This document shows, in pieces, positions 36,363 through 48,000 of a stretch of 64,000 nt of DNA. The stretch comes from Sphaerolaimus hirsutus (taxonomy: Eukaryota > Nematoda > Chromadorea > Monhysterida > Sphaerolaimidae): positions 806,001 to 870,000 of the forward strand of contig OZ038453.1 of the NCBI GenBank assembly GCA_964036195.1. The letters run 5' to 3'. How positions within the stretch are numbered: position 1 is the first letter of the stretch; each line of letters opens with the position of its first letter. Made by a program: the position numbers and the translations under genes. The notes beneath the pieces were generated by a model, which was given only the letters and a program-made list of their open reading frames with translations, searched no databases and had not been told where the DNA came from.

Positions 36363-36875
36363 TATGTTGAAAAATTTAGTAATCACATAAATCAGCCTTG
36401 AACGTAATTGAGTTTACTGGAATGAGTAGGTAAGTTTTTTACGCAAACTAGGTGTTCGTCAACTGTAGCTGTAGTTGACGAACACCTAATTCCAGTTACC
36501 CAAATGCCATTCAAAGTTCATTTATGAGTGATTCAAATTTTTAGTTTACTGGTGGTGAACTAGTGTGCGCAGTGCCATTTCACCATTTGGGCAAGTGACA
36601 AGTAAATTCGTTACTGAAAATCCATGTCACTTGACTTTGTCACATGGCGCTTTTCTTGTTACTTGTCCACTTGCGGAATAGAATTTTAACCCGATTATTT
36701 TTAAATTTTAAGTGTTTACTTTTTCCATAAAAAAAAACAACATTTTCAGTGTTATACCTAAATGAAAAATATTAAAGTTAAAAATTTTTTTTTAAGGAAA
36801 AGTTTTTTGCAAACGTTTCTCCATTTTCGAATTGAGAACAAACATTAATTAAATACATCGCTGCTTGCATCTGTA

Positions 36876-37313
36876 CCGTATTACCTCGAATTAACCCCCC
36901 CTTGAATTGACCCCCCCCTCGAAATACCCCCCCTAAAATTCGGCTGAGGAAATAATAAACCCCCCCTCGAAATACCCCCCCCCCCTAAAATTGAGTGTAA
37001 AGCTAACGTACATGACAAATACAACAGTTTGTGATCTGTACAATGCAGAACACACGTTAAAACTGATGATTGAGTAATGTTAGGGAAGGGTTTAAGTGTA
37101 TATACAGTTGTATACAGTTATATACGCCTTTAAAGACATCTACATCTATGTATTTGTTTGATTTTTCTACGTCTGAGTATGGGGAATTTCCGAAAATTTC
37201 TGGCGAAATAATAGACCCCCCCCCCCTCGAATAAACCCCCCCTCGAATTATCCCCCCCTCAAATTTTGCTGGCGAAATAATAAACCCCCTGGGGGTATTT
37301 CGAGGTAATACGG
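36876..37313 (+). mobile_element. CCGTATT-type TA MITE, only in copy B
   Basis: Flanked by TA. Copy A has the perfect empty site GCATCTGTAGTTTATTGC at about 11,685. The core is the same as in 8,321-8,730. Confidence 0.93.
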
Positions 37314-37527
37314 TAGTTTATTGCTTTCAGCTTTTATTTTTTAGACAAAGGAAAATTATTTACCGTTAATACGAAATAGTCAGCTGTTTTCCACATCTCC
37401 TTATTAATTACGTCACTTTAGAAATCGCTTTTTCTGTTGACTGTTTTGTGACATTTGTGAATTTTTGAATCGATTCATTATTCTCTATTTTACCGTAAGC
37501 AACTGAATATTCTCTTGTTTTATGCAG

Positions 37528-37743
37528 ATGTAAATGCAAATTTGAGTGTGCAAATATTTGGGTGCAAAATATCAACCAAAAAATATTCCGACCTTCCGTT
37601 CGAAAACCTCTCGTCGTATTTTGCTTTTGCATTTTCAAAAATAAAGAAAATTGAAGCGCATACCGTGTTTCCTCGAATTACCCCCCGGGGGGGTTATTTT
37701 TTCATAGTGAAAATTTTGAGAGAAAAACGTGAAAAAATGCAAC
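37528..37743 (+). CDS. Candidate exon c, copy B
   Basis: Same exon as at 11,904, with substitutions such as FENLSSYFAFAFSKIKKIEA. The open frame continues through the adjoining transposon to a TAA at 37,743-37,745. The real end is probably earlier, but no consensus donor is evident. Confidence 0.45.
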
Positions 37744-37945
37744 AATAACCTCCATTTATAAGTTTTTACAGCCGTATATAAGGATGTAGGTGGTATAAAC
37801 GATGTTCTAACGGAACACAGTAAGTGTTTTGAACGTCTGTTATGCATTTCCCGGACCACAAATTCATAGCGCCCATTTTGAGGGGGGTATTTCGAGCGGG
37901 GGGGGGGTATTTCGAGGGGGGGGGTGTTATTTCGAGGAAATACGG
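37663..37945 (+). mobile_element. CCGTATT-type TA MITE, copy B, abutting candidate exon c
   Basis: Counterpart of 12,039-12,324, with left end CCGTGTTTCCTCG. A third relative with the same core lies at 52,918-53,163. Confidence 0.85.
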
Positions 37946-38406
37946 TAGTCTGTTTACTTGGTGTTGACAGGATAGAACTTCTGCTAGGTTAATAGTGGTG
38001 TGTGAAAGCGCCAATAGCGCCAATTACACCAAATGGCCAACTCCATTATGAATTGCACGAAATATGTAAATACCTCTTCAAAACATTGCTAGTTTACATG
38101 TGCAAAACTGACATTTTCAAATCGTCAGGAATTCTTCAAGTTGGGATTTGGGAAGATTTCTTGCAAAAAAATGTAGGTAACTTCACAGGAAACGTTTTCA
38201 AATTTCTAGGCCGATCGAGGACAGTTTTTCAAATATTTATTGCACTTTTTTTATTATTTTTACTATCTGTTCCAAAAATATTCATCTGCAAATTTATGCG
38301 CAGAGGCTCAATTTTCAATACAAAATACTTTAGAAAATATTGTTGGCGCCATTTTGTAAATGAAAATGGCGCCATGGAAAATGGCACCTCGCGCCAATGT
38401 CATGGC

Positions 38407-38987
38407 TAGGGTGTCAAATTTCCGTTTTCCATTTTCCGTTTCCATTTTCCGCAGGCAAATTTTTTCCGTTTTCTGTTCCGTTTTCCAGCTGCTGAATTTT
38501 TTTTCCATTTTCCGTTCCGTTTTCCGGCCACTTTTTGTTCCGTTTCCGTTTTTCCGGCTTATTTTTCGTTTTCCAGCTAAATTTTCAGTTTTCCGCCTTT
38601 TTTCTGTTTTCCAGCTCAATTTCCAGTTTTTCCGACTTTTTTCCGTTTTCCGCCACAATTTTCTCGTTTTCCGCCACATTTTACCTTTTTCTGGCTCAAC
38701 TTTCTGTTTTCTGTTCCAGCTGAACTGGTAAACATTCATGCAGATTGTCAATTATGTAAATTTTTTTCTGTTTCTAGCAAAATTTCTGCAAATTTTTTCC
38801 ACTTCCAGCAAAATTTCTGCAAATTTTATCTGTTTTCTGGCAAAATTTCAGCAATTTTTTCTGTTTCAATGCTAATTACATTTTTCTGTTTTCGTTTTTC
38901 CAGCCCCTTTTTCCGTTTTCCGGCCACTGAAAATTTTTTTCCGTTTCCGTTTCCGTTTTCCGTAATAAAATTTTTTTTGACACCCTA
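38407..38987 (+). mobile_element. hAT-like element with (TTTCCG) body (copy B)
   Basis: Counterpart of 12,781-13,356, with the same GTCATGGC duplication (38,399-38,406 and 38,988-38,995) and ends TAGGGTGTCAAA. Insertion therefore predates the A/B split. Confidence 0.88.
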
Positions 38988-39319
38988 GTCATGGCACAAT
39001 ATCAGTTCGCTAAGTGTTAATGGCGCCATTTGGAGTTCCGAAAATGGTTTGAAAATAGCGCCATGGAGTTTTCCATTGCATCACTACAGAATCGTACTCA
39101 ATTTGTCACTAATTGACAGTTCATTTTCGTGTTCGCGGAAATGCCGCATCTGCATGGTTGTAATTTGCAATTAGCACATTTCGTTTTTGTACGTTTGCTC
39201 TGTTTTTCGTTTTTGACTTTTCGTATACCTAGTTTTTTTCATTAGAAGTGTTAGAAATTAGCTATTATATGTGCGAAAAATCTAATGGACGCATAATTGT
39301 CACTTAAATCTACCACATA

Positions 39320-39531
39320 TACTCTGCAGACACGATACTCTACAAACAGATATGAGTTATGTCTTCGGCTGGCAGACGGCCAGCCGATAACTTATGGAAG
39401 ACGTGCTGGTGACGAAGTGAAGACGTCATGAAGACGACGTGATGGCGAGAGATGATGATCGGGACGAAAGTGATGACGTCATGATGGAGTGTTTCCTCCG
39501 GGAAAATGTAAGGTGTAATGTCATCCGAGTA
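39320..39531 (+). mobile_element. TACTCGGCGGAC-type TA element, only in copy B
   Basis: Ends TACTCTGCAGACACGATA and TGTCATCCGAGTA, flanked by TA. Copy A reads ACCACATACCATCC at about 13,681. The interior is rich in GACGTCATGA-type motifs and differs from the other members. Confidence 0.88.
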
Positions 39532-40294
39532 TACCATCCTAATCAGATCATGTGCCAATCCCAAGCCCTGTAAAGTGTCAAATGTGAAGTTAAGTGTCAA
39601 GTCAAATGTCAAATGTAAAGTAAAGTGCCAATCATGTATCCAAATCTTATTTTTTGCATATCCAAATTTTATGTTTTTGTATCCAAATCTTATTACAAAA
39701 ACATCAGATTTGGATACGAAAAATAAGATTTGGGTACACAATTGACACTTCACTTTACATTTGACACTTTACTTTACATTTGACATTTGACATTTGACTT
39801 GACAGTTTACTTTACATTTGACACTTTACTTTACATTTGACATTTGACTTGACACTTGACTTTACATTTGGCACTTTACTTTACACTTTACAGGGCTTGG
39901 GACTGCCCCCATATGTCCACATCACATTTCAATGCTCTCAGGATGGCTGCATGAATTTGGTGCACAATTTCACACGTTATTTTTTTCGGAAAAGTACGGT
40001 AACTTTCTTTGTGTAGCATTCAGTTCGATCAGTATAATCACCCGATAATTGAAATGACCTCAAAATTTAAAAACTCATCAATTGAAAGTTTTCACCATGC
40101 AACGTTCAGATTTCGATGTCCATGACACGTGAAAATCGCAAAATGTGTGCGACAGCGACACGTAAAAACGTTATCAACTTTATCTGTCAAGTGTGAAGTG
40201 ATAAATAGGTATCTGCTCTTTAAAATAGTAAATAGGTAGGTACCGTTTTTCTTCCAATAAAAGAGCGCCCTTCTATTTTTTTTTAATATTGTTA

Positions 40295-40962
40295 TAGTCG
40301 GCAGACATGATATTACACAGGTTTGGTCCACTTATGTTTCGCTTCGCTGAGCGTCAATGAAAATCAACATCTTACTGAACAGCGAAGTGCGATACATCTT
40401 AAATACGGTAGAAAAACGGTGCACAATGGGTCGTGAATATGTCAATATGTATAGTCGACGGACATATCATTCTACAAAATTGGAAAGTTATATTTTGTTC
40501 TTGTAGAGCGAACGAGAGAGGAATTTAGTAAAAAAAAAAATATAAAGATAGTAAGAAGGAAAATAAAAATGTGCTGTTCTTTACGCACTCGTTTACTCCA
40601 ATTTTTTGCCGATAGGTGCTGCAAATTTTTGATCATATGTTTACCTACGTTTAATCTAATTCATATTTAGAAAAGTTACACGCTATCGATTCATTTTGAC
40701 GAAAACTTGTTACGTTCAAAATTTTGAATTCAGAAAACGTTCCCGCTTTGTATTTATTCAGATCCAGACGACGCTTGGATGGCATCATGCCAAAAAACTC
40801 AACTACACTTTGACGGGGGTTTGAATTGTGCGGGCACAATTGAATAGTTTCATTCCGTATATGCGTAAGCACGAGTCACCAAAACAGAGTTCTACGGGTT
40901 GGATACAGCGTGCATGATATGACATCATGCGACTCATTGTATAGTATCATGTCTGCCGAGTA
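40295..40962 (+). mobile_element. TACTCGGCGGAC-type TA element, longest member, only in copy B
   Basis: Ends TAGTCGGCAGACATGATA and TATCATGTCTGCCGAGTA, flanked by TA. Copy A lacks it between CTATTTTT and ACCCGCC at about 15,240. It contains a second end-like motif (ATAGTCGACGGACATATCA) at about 40,450 and a 73-codon minus-strand frame. Confidence 0.85.
40651..40872 (-). CDS. Unidentified 73-codon frame inside the TA element
   Basis: Begins MLTHIRNETIQLCPHNSNPR and includes VVEFFGMMPSKRRLDLNKYK. Composition is protein-like. It might be a transposase fragment or captured exon; no motif is recognised. Confidence 0.3.
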   Translation of the reverse strand: MLTHIRNETIQLCPHNSNPRQSVVEFFGMMPSKRRLDLNKYKAGTFSEFKILNVTSFRQNESIACNFSKYELD

Positions 40963-41870
40963 TACCCGCTTTTTTAACGTTTAGATGACAGATGATTTTG
41001 GTGCATTATTCAGAGCTAATTCAGAGTTTGCCATTTTACAGATCATTTTACATGACTTTCACTTCACACTTTGTATAACATTTTACATTTTACAGGGCGT
41101 ATTACATTACGTTCAACACTTTTCTTGCATGACATTTAACATTTCACAAAGTATAATATGTTATATTGCTTTGGACACTTAAATTTTGACTTTTGTCTTT
41201 TGACTGACTTTTGACACTGTATAAAACAAAATATGTTCAAATGAAAAATGTGTGGGAAAATTGGTGAAAAAAATGCAGACAAAAAATTGACAAAAAATAA
41301 AACTGCGTTCTTATATTAGAAAAATACGGTATGGCAGATTTCAGTGCAAAGTGTAGAGTCGTAGACTATATTTTGTTATTGCACGTGGTTTCGACACACT
41401 GCTGCGTTGTTTACTACGTAGTACGTACACTCGTTTTTGAGACAAAAACCTTTGTTTACTAGCAACGCTGTGGCTACGCACTGAATTGAAATTTTTGTTG
41501 AATTTTTCAAGCATTTTTCGACATTTTGACTTTTTACTGATTTTTCCTGGCGCTTTTTCATAACTACGCTAATAAACAGGAAATTTTGTTACCGTGCACG
41601 CTAGTTTACAGCCGAAATTCCTGAAACTGATAAATATTTTTAAAATATGTTTGAGTTTACTTTTAGTTGACGGATTTCTCATTCCGGCAAACTCGAACGC
41701 GACCAAAGCTGATTTATCAGTTTGTAAATTTCTCGCAGCGAACTGAGTGGTTGTGTTTTGGCCATTACTGGACATCTTCCAACTTTTGGGAACGAGTGTT
41801 CCCTTTGTTATGCAAAAAAGAAAACGTTTTCACATGTCTTTGAAATTGGGACGAAATCCTCAGGCTGCAC

Positions 41871-42038
41871 TTTTTCCGATTAAAAAGTTTCAAAGATCTT
41901 CATTTCGCAGTTTCCCGGTCCAAATCGACGGAATCAACGTTTACTAGTGAAAGTTCTACGAAAAGCGAAAATTCTACGCCTCTTGGAAGTTCTAGCGGTT
42001 CTAATTCTAATTCTACAAATTCGCGGATTTTCTCAGCC
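41871..42038 (+). other. Putative lipin 5' leader (copy B)
   Basis: This stretch lies directly upstream of the lipin ATG and is nearly identical to 17,288-17,460 in copy A. It carries short repeats of TTCTAATTCTAATTC. No TATA box or clear initiator could be assigned. It is open in the frame of the ATG, so it could be leader or coding extension; a leader is more likely from family knowledge. Conservation between the copies marks it as the non-repeat part of the region. Confidence 0.45.
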
Positions 42039-42068
42039 ATGGAATACGCTTATGGATTGATTAGAAGT
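42039..42068 (+). CDS. Lpin: Lipin coding exon 1 (copy B, joined to the rest of the gene)
   Basis: Encodes [10 protein letters not shown], the start of the N-terminal amphipathic helix. The ATG sits in a strong context (GCCATGG). Joined to exon 2 it gives [17 protein letters not shown], 17 residues before the conserved [10 protein letters not shown] block, the spacing expected from insect lipins. The donor is GTAGGT at 42,069. The reading frame stays open upstream of the ATG, so an N-terminal extension cannot be excluded from sequence alone, but known lipins start here. Confidence 0.85.
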
Positions 42069-45000
42069 GTAGGTTTGGATGTAGTTGTCACAGTTTTCTT
42101 AAGTCTTGGCACATTACCGTTTGAACGTGTTTTTTGGAGTGTGATTTTTTGTCAGGGTGCCAAGTGAATCAGCGGCGGGATTTTGATTGTTTCTTTGTTT
42201 CGGGGGTCTCCAATGGGGGGCGGGTGTGGTTACCCCTATTTGAATCGGGCAGCTGTCTGTCTAAATATGTGGGTCAATTTTTAGAAATTTTGCTTCAATT
42301 TTCACACATTCACTAATTTTCATAGATTTTTGCTCATTTTCACCCTCAAAATCACTATTTCATGTCCCGCATTGTTTATTTTCGGCTAGTTTTGGCTATA
42401 TAAGTGCTTTTATACCAATTTTTATCATATTTTCTTCCTCGAAAATTCCTAAACATTGAACCTCCTGACCAAAAAAATCCCATCTGTGGAGAGGATTGAT
42501 GTGCTATTTATCCAACCCTGGGGGGGGGTAAATCGAGGAGACACCTTGCGGGGGGTGTCGGTGCACAAGTAGCAAAAGTAGTAGAGGGGCGCCATGGTGC
42601 CGCTTACTTTGGCGATTTTAAATGGCGCCATTCCATCACTAATCATGTGTATATTTGATGTTTTTGGAGGACGGGACGCAGGGTTTCACTATATGGGGTT
42701 TTTCAAGCTTTAGAATAAAAGAGTAAAAATCGCTAGATACATATGTAGATATAGCTGGGGCGTTTGGGGGTAACCCAACCCCCTCCAACCCCCATACTGA
42801 ACCCCTGCAGTGTCCATGACGACCCAGTGCTCAATTACGGGGGGCCGTACCTAAGCACCAGGTCTACATTGGCACCGGACATTGTTACTTGTGCACTGGT
42901 GCTGCGCCACCCTCTACACCCCCGTAACCCCCCCCCCTGTCGCAGGTGAAGTACTTCTACAACGAGATGAACTCTGCCACGCTGACGGGGGCGATCGACG
43001 TGATCGTGGTGGAGTGGCCCGACGGCAGTCTGCGCGCGTCCCCCTTCCACGTGCGCTTCGGCAAGTACGGCGTGCTCCACTCCAGGGAGAAAGTGGTCAG
43101 GGGGGGGGGTTGGGGTGCCCTGAAGATGACTTGGTCTGGGTGGTCCTAGTTGACGAGAACACCAAATGTCAACTGGTTACCGTCCCAATTCAAAGCTTGC
43201 TCGCGAGCCCACCAACCACATTCAAATGCAGAGGTGTTGAATCGTGTTGCGGATTGTATACGGAGCCCGGCGAACGGGGGGGGGGCGGCGCCCCCCCCCC
43301 TAAATTTTGGCCCTTAAGTAAAGAAGTGGAGCCATGGCGCTGGCGCTGGCGCCATTTGTAGGCGCCAACGCCATGGCAGTATTGGCGCTGGCGTTGGCGC
43401 CAACGTCTACTATATAGGTATCTTTATATACCTATATTTCGTACTAGAATCATGTTGGGTGCTTTTCAAACGCTGCTAGGTACCTAAAAAATACATAGTA
43501 ATCATTGGGTGGGTATTTGCGCGCTTGCGCGCCAAAAATTTTTAGAAGTGCCTACAAAATCGCTTTAGAAAAGTGCCATTTCTGGCAAATTTTTATGTCC
43601 GGCCTGGGAACGGGGGGGGTGCGGCCGCCCCCCCCCGCCCCCCCCCCCCTGCGTACGTCCTTGACTGTTTGTGCTGTCACAAGGCGGGCATGAAGTATGA
43701 AGGGTGCCAATGCTAAATAAAGCATGCGATTTTTTTGTAAAATGATTACAAATTTCATTGTCGTGAATACGTTAGCATGTACCTTTATTACAGCAGTGAC
43801 TTTTATCTAGGTATCGGCTATCACGAGATATGAACCAGTTGATAAATATTTATTTGGATCCGTGTCTTGTCGATTTGTACACCAAATTTCAAATGCAGGT
43901 GGAAATCGAAATCAACGGAGAACCGGTGGCGCTTCGAATGAAGTTGGGGGAAACTGGGGAAGCGTTTTTCGTGGATCCGCTAGATTCCTATGAGGACATT
44001 GACTCCCTCCCTTCGAATCTGGCTACTAGTCCATTGCCGCCGCAGGTTTGAATTTTTATTGTTTTATTTGTGTCTGGTTGTTTTTTTCCTTTTTGAGGAG
44101 AATTTTTTTAGAAAAAGTTGTTGTTTTGAAAATCGAAAAGTTTTGAAAAAACGGGTTTTAAAACAGTCGAACAACTGTTTTTTTTCTGGCACGGATTAAA
44201 TGAATAAAAATTATTCCGTTGAAATGTTACGTTTTTATGTAAAGTCGCTATCTGATTGGCCATACTTGATTTCTGCCAATTTTTTTAGAAATTTCGCTAT
44301 AAAACGTGTTTAGTTTGTGTAGGCACGTTGCAGTTTTGCAGCATTCATTCTTCGTAAGTAAGTAGTTTATGTATAAAACGTCTACCAAAATCGCAGAAAA
44401 ACGGGGCGGAGCTAATGAGCGAGGGCGTGGCCAGTCTTCGCCGAGGTTCGACTTTTCCCGACCCCCCGGACGCGAGTTCACTGCACGGCCAATTGGGAGG
44501 CGGCCCAGCCGCTGGCCCGGTGCCAACTGTCAGACCCGATTTGCTGGGCTTGAGTCAGGGTTTGTAGGGGGTATTTTTTTGTTGTGAGGTTGTTTGATTT
44601 CTGAGTTCCAAATATATCTAATTTGTATTTTTGTCATATTTACATACATGTCACCGGGACACCCTGTGCAATGTCATAAACATAACATAAAATGTCGAAT
44701 GTCATTAAAAAATTTTTTTGGTTACTGGCATGAAATGTTGCAGGATACGGAACTGTCCTGATATTTTTGGAAATTCTTTCGAACAGTGTCATTAGTTGTA
44801 TATCAGCAAAAATGATGACTAAATTATCTTAAAAAAGCATTTGTATTTTTTAAACTCAGGCATGCCATCATGCACCGCGTCTACTTCCGCATTGGATCAA
44901 TTGCGGCATAAATGTGAAACAGATCTTGCAAATCTTCCAGACGATTGTACATCAAAGAGCGATGATGCTGATGGTTTGTGGTGGTTTTTTAGAATTCTTT

Positions 45001-48000
45001 GTGGAAAATCTTTTAAACCCGTTCTAAAAACTTGCTTAACTAGTGTTAGTGATTGCTTTGTGCCAGAGTGCAACAAATAGGGTTCAAACGATATGACTTT
45101 TCGATATCGATATTCGATATTCTATATTTTTTTCTGAAACTCGATATTCGATATCGATACGATATGGAACCTCGATATCGATATTCGATATTCGATATTG
45201 AAAAATGGTCGATATTCGATATTCGATATTTCGATATTTTCGATATTCGATATTGCGATTTGCTTTTGGTATAGGCATATTTCAAGTGGCATATTGTATT
45301 TTCATGTGGTTGCACACATGGTTAATCATCTCTTTACTGAAATGTGAATGGTACAAGTGATTTGACCAAGGTTTACATCACTCAAAGAAGAACATGGCAG
45401 AGAAACATGATGAATCAAAGTGTATCAGACAAATAAAAAATTGGTAGATATTACAGTTTATACTTATAAGCTAATTGCTTAAGGGCATGTTGCAAAAAAT
45501 AGCATATCATCATTTTCTAGTTTCAATTTTAGCACTTCAACAAAAATGACATTATAAATACTGTACTTTTACTCATCAAATACAATACTATAAGCAAATC
45601 AGATCAATCATAAATATTTCAAAATGAAAATGAAAACTTAATTTAGGGACACAATACAGGTTCGATATATCGAAAAAATGGTCGATATTCGATATCGATA
45701 TTCGATATTTTTTCAAAATTTTCGATATCGATATTCGATATTCGATATTTTTTCAAAATTTTCGATATCGATATTCGATATGAAAAAATGGTCGATATCC
45801 GATATTCGATACGATATATCGTTTGAACCCTAGCAACAAAGCATAGCCATCCTTAACATAGCGATGGGAAATGCAAAGCTGGCACTGAACCAAGCGAACG
45901 TAACGTAGTTTTTCTTAAAACGATTGAAATGGAAATGTAAGAAAAAACAAATTTGTCCAAAAATACCAATTCTAACTGTTCCAAAACATTATAGCAGTAC
46001 GTTGCTAGACCCTTGAAAACAAATTCGAAAACGGTTTCAATTTTTTTAAACCATTTGAAAACCGCGCAATTTTGCAGATGCCGATGATGAATGTGAAGAA
46101 TTATTGACGCCAATTGTGGGCGCTTCGGAAAATGTTGACATTTTCGAACAGAATAACAGCAAACAGCGGCGGAAAAATCGCAGACAACAAAGGTAATTTT
46201 TACATGTGCACTTTTACATAGCAAAATTAAATTTGGACAGGCGTAACAGTTACTGCTGTGCCATGGTATTTGTTTCTATTTTTTATATACCCGAGATTTT
46301 TAATAATACAATTAGCATGTTTGTGTGATTAAGCTAGCTTTACACTAAAATGCATCCTGTTTGAGCTTCAATATGTAGTTGAAATCAAAATATCTGTGCT
46401 CCACTGACCGCACGCTATGCATTTTTCTGAAGGGAATCCTCCATTATGACGTCATCGTTTATAAAATCAAAATTGTTTCGAAAGTAGAAAAAAACCGTTT
46501 CAGGAAAAGCATTCGGCCCCGCCCTTTTCTTTTAAATATTTTTTTCCTGCGCATAAACTGGCGCGTTGCCCACTAAGACATAAGTATTTTCGGACGAATA
46601 CTCTGCGGTCGCCGAGGGCAGGGACGTAGCCAGGATTTTTGAGCGGGGGGCGGATTGTATACGGAGCCCTGCGAACGGGGGGGGGGCGCCCCCTAAAATT
46701 TTACCCCTGTAGTAGGGGAATGGCGCCATGGCGCTGGCGCCATTCGTAGGCGCCACGCCATGACGCCACTAGCGTTGGCATTGGCGCCAAAACAGCAATA
46801 TACGTCTGCATTTTACAGGCATATAGTGCGACAAGGACTGGAATTAAGTCCATTTTACCTGGCTTTGAGGCCGCAGAGACCGGTCAGCCGAAAATATATG
46901 TTGTGAACGGAAAATGCGCGCTTGCGCGCAAAATTTTTTCAAACTGTCGACAAATCGTCTTCTGAAAGTGCCATTTCGGGCACATTTTTTGGTCCGGCCC
47001 GGGAAGGGGGGGGGGCGGCCGCCCCCCCGCCCCCCCCTGGCTACGTCCTTGGCCGATGGTACTGTCTTTTGGAAACTACTGTGTCAAGTACAGTGCGCGC
47101 AGAAATTTCTGTTTTTTTTTGTCTGCGTAAACAACTAGTCCCAGTGGTACTCCGCGCACTCGTGCCCGCCTACATTTTAAAACCGAACGCCATTTTCCCT
47201 ATACAAATTTGTGAGTTTTACGAACTTTTCGAGGCCCATCACGCGCGTGAAAATGGGAATTGTGGGTTGAGGTTACGCACAGAGGGCTAAAATTATGTGC
47301 GTTTTCTGTAAAATGTAAGAAAACTTCAACTCTCATTATAGAGCTCACACACAAAAAAAGGCGAGCCTGACTAGGGTTGGAAAAAAAACGTTTTTTTTTA
47401 ACTCGATGTTTTTTTATTAAAAAAAACGTTTTTTTTTAAAAGCTCCCAGATATGACCTAGTGTCAACATATATAGGTATATCAGACACTGGCAATACTCT
47501 GTGATGTTAAATATGACCATATAATGGCTGTGGAGCCATGGGATAGCATTATAAGTGGTGATTTGTGTCAAAAATATCCATTTTTCGTCGACATATCGTT
47601 CGTATATCGTCTTATAGTCAAATGTTTGTGACTTGAGGTAAAGTTTGGCACGGAATGGTGATCAAACAAGGTTATAAAAGGAGGTTGTTACTTTGGGAGT
47701 GAAGTTACACACTGTGGAGGTACATGGAAGCACATTACCTCAATATTATATATATTACAGCAACATATGTCGGCTTATTCACCCATGGTAGCACATAGAA
47801 ATGGATGTTTTGATACTAAAAATGCAACAAAACCAATGAAAACAACCACCAATGTCAATTTGTGTGTGAAATTGCGCGCTTGCGCGCAAAAATTTTGCAA
47901 AATACCTAGTGCTTAGTACTAAAAATTTCGGCCGATGTTTTTTTTAAAAAAAAACATTTCGGACGTCATGTTTTTAAAAAAAAAACGTTTAAAAAAAAAA

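Larger units (their letters stand above)
19808..42900 (+). repeat. Copy B of the large direct duplication
   Basis: Same order and orientation as copy A with small sequence differences. It is longer because it carries more whole-element insertions (24,763; 28,944; 30,210; 30,822; 32,263; 33,436; 35,632; 35,937; 36,876; 39,320; 40,295). It continues without interruption into lipin exon 2. Confidence 0.95.

Noticed and set aside
44369..44587. A 72-codon frame taken as a whole
   Set aside because: Only the central 85 bp has fitting splice phase; I kept that part as a tentative exon and dropped the rest.
45046..45315. Frames of Tyr/Arg/Ile/Asp/Ser repeats on both strands
   Set aside because: Translations of the CGATAT arms of the hAT-like element at 45,078.
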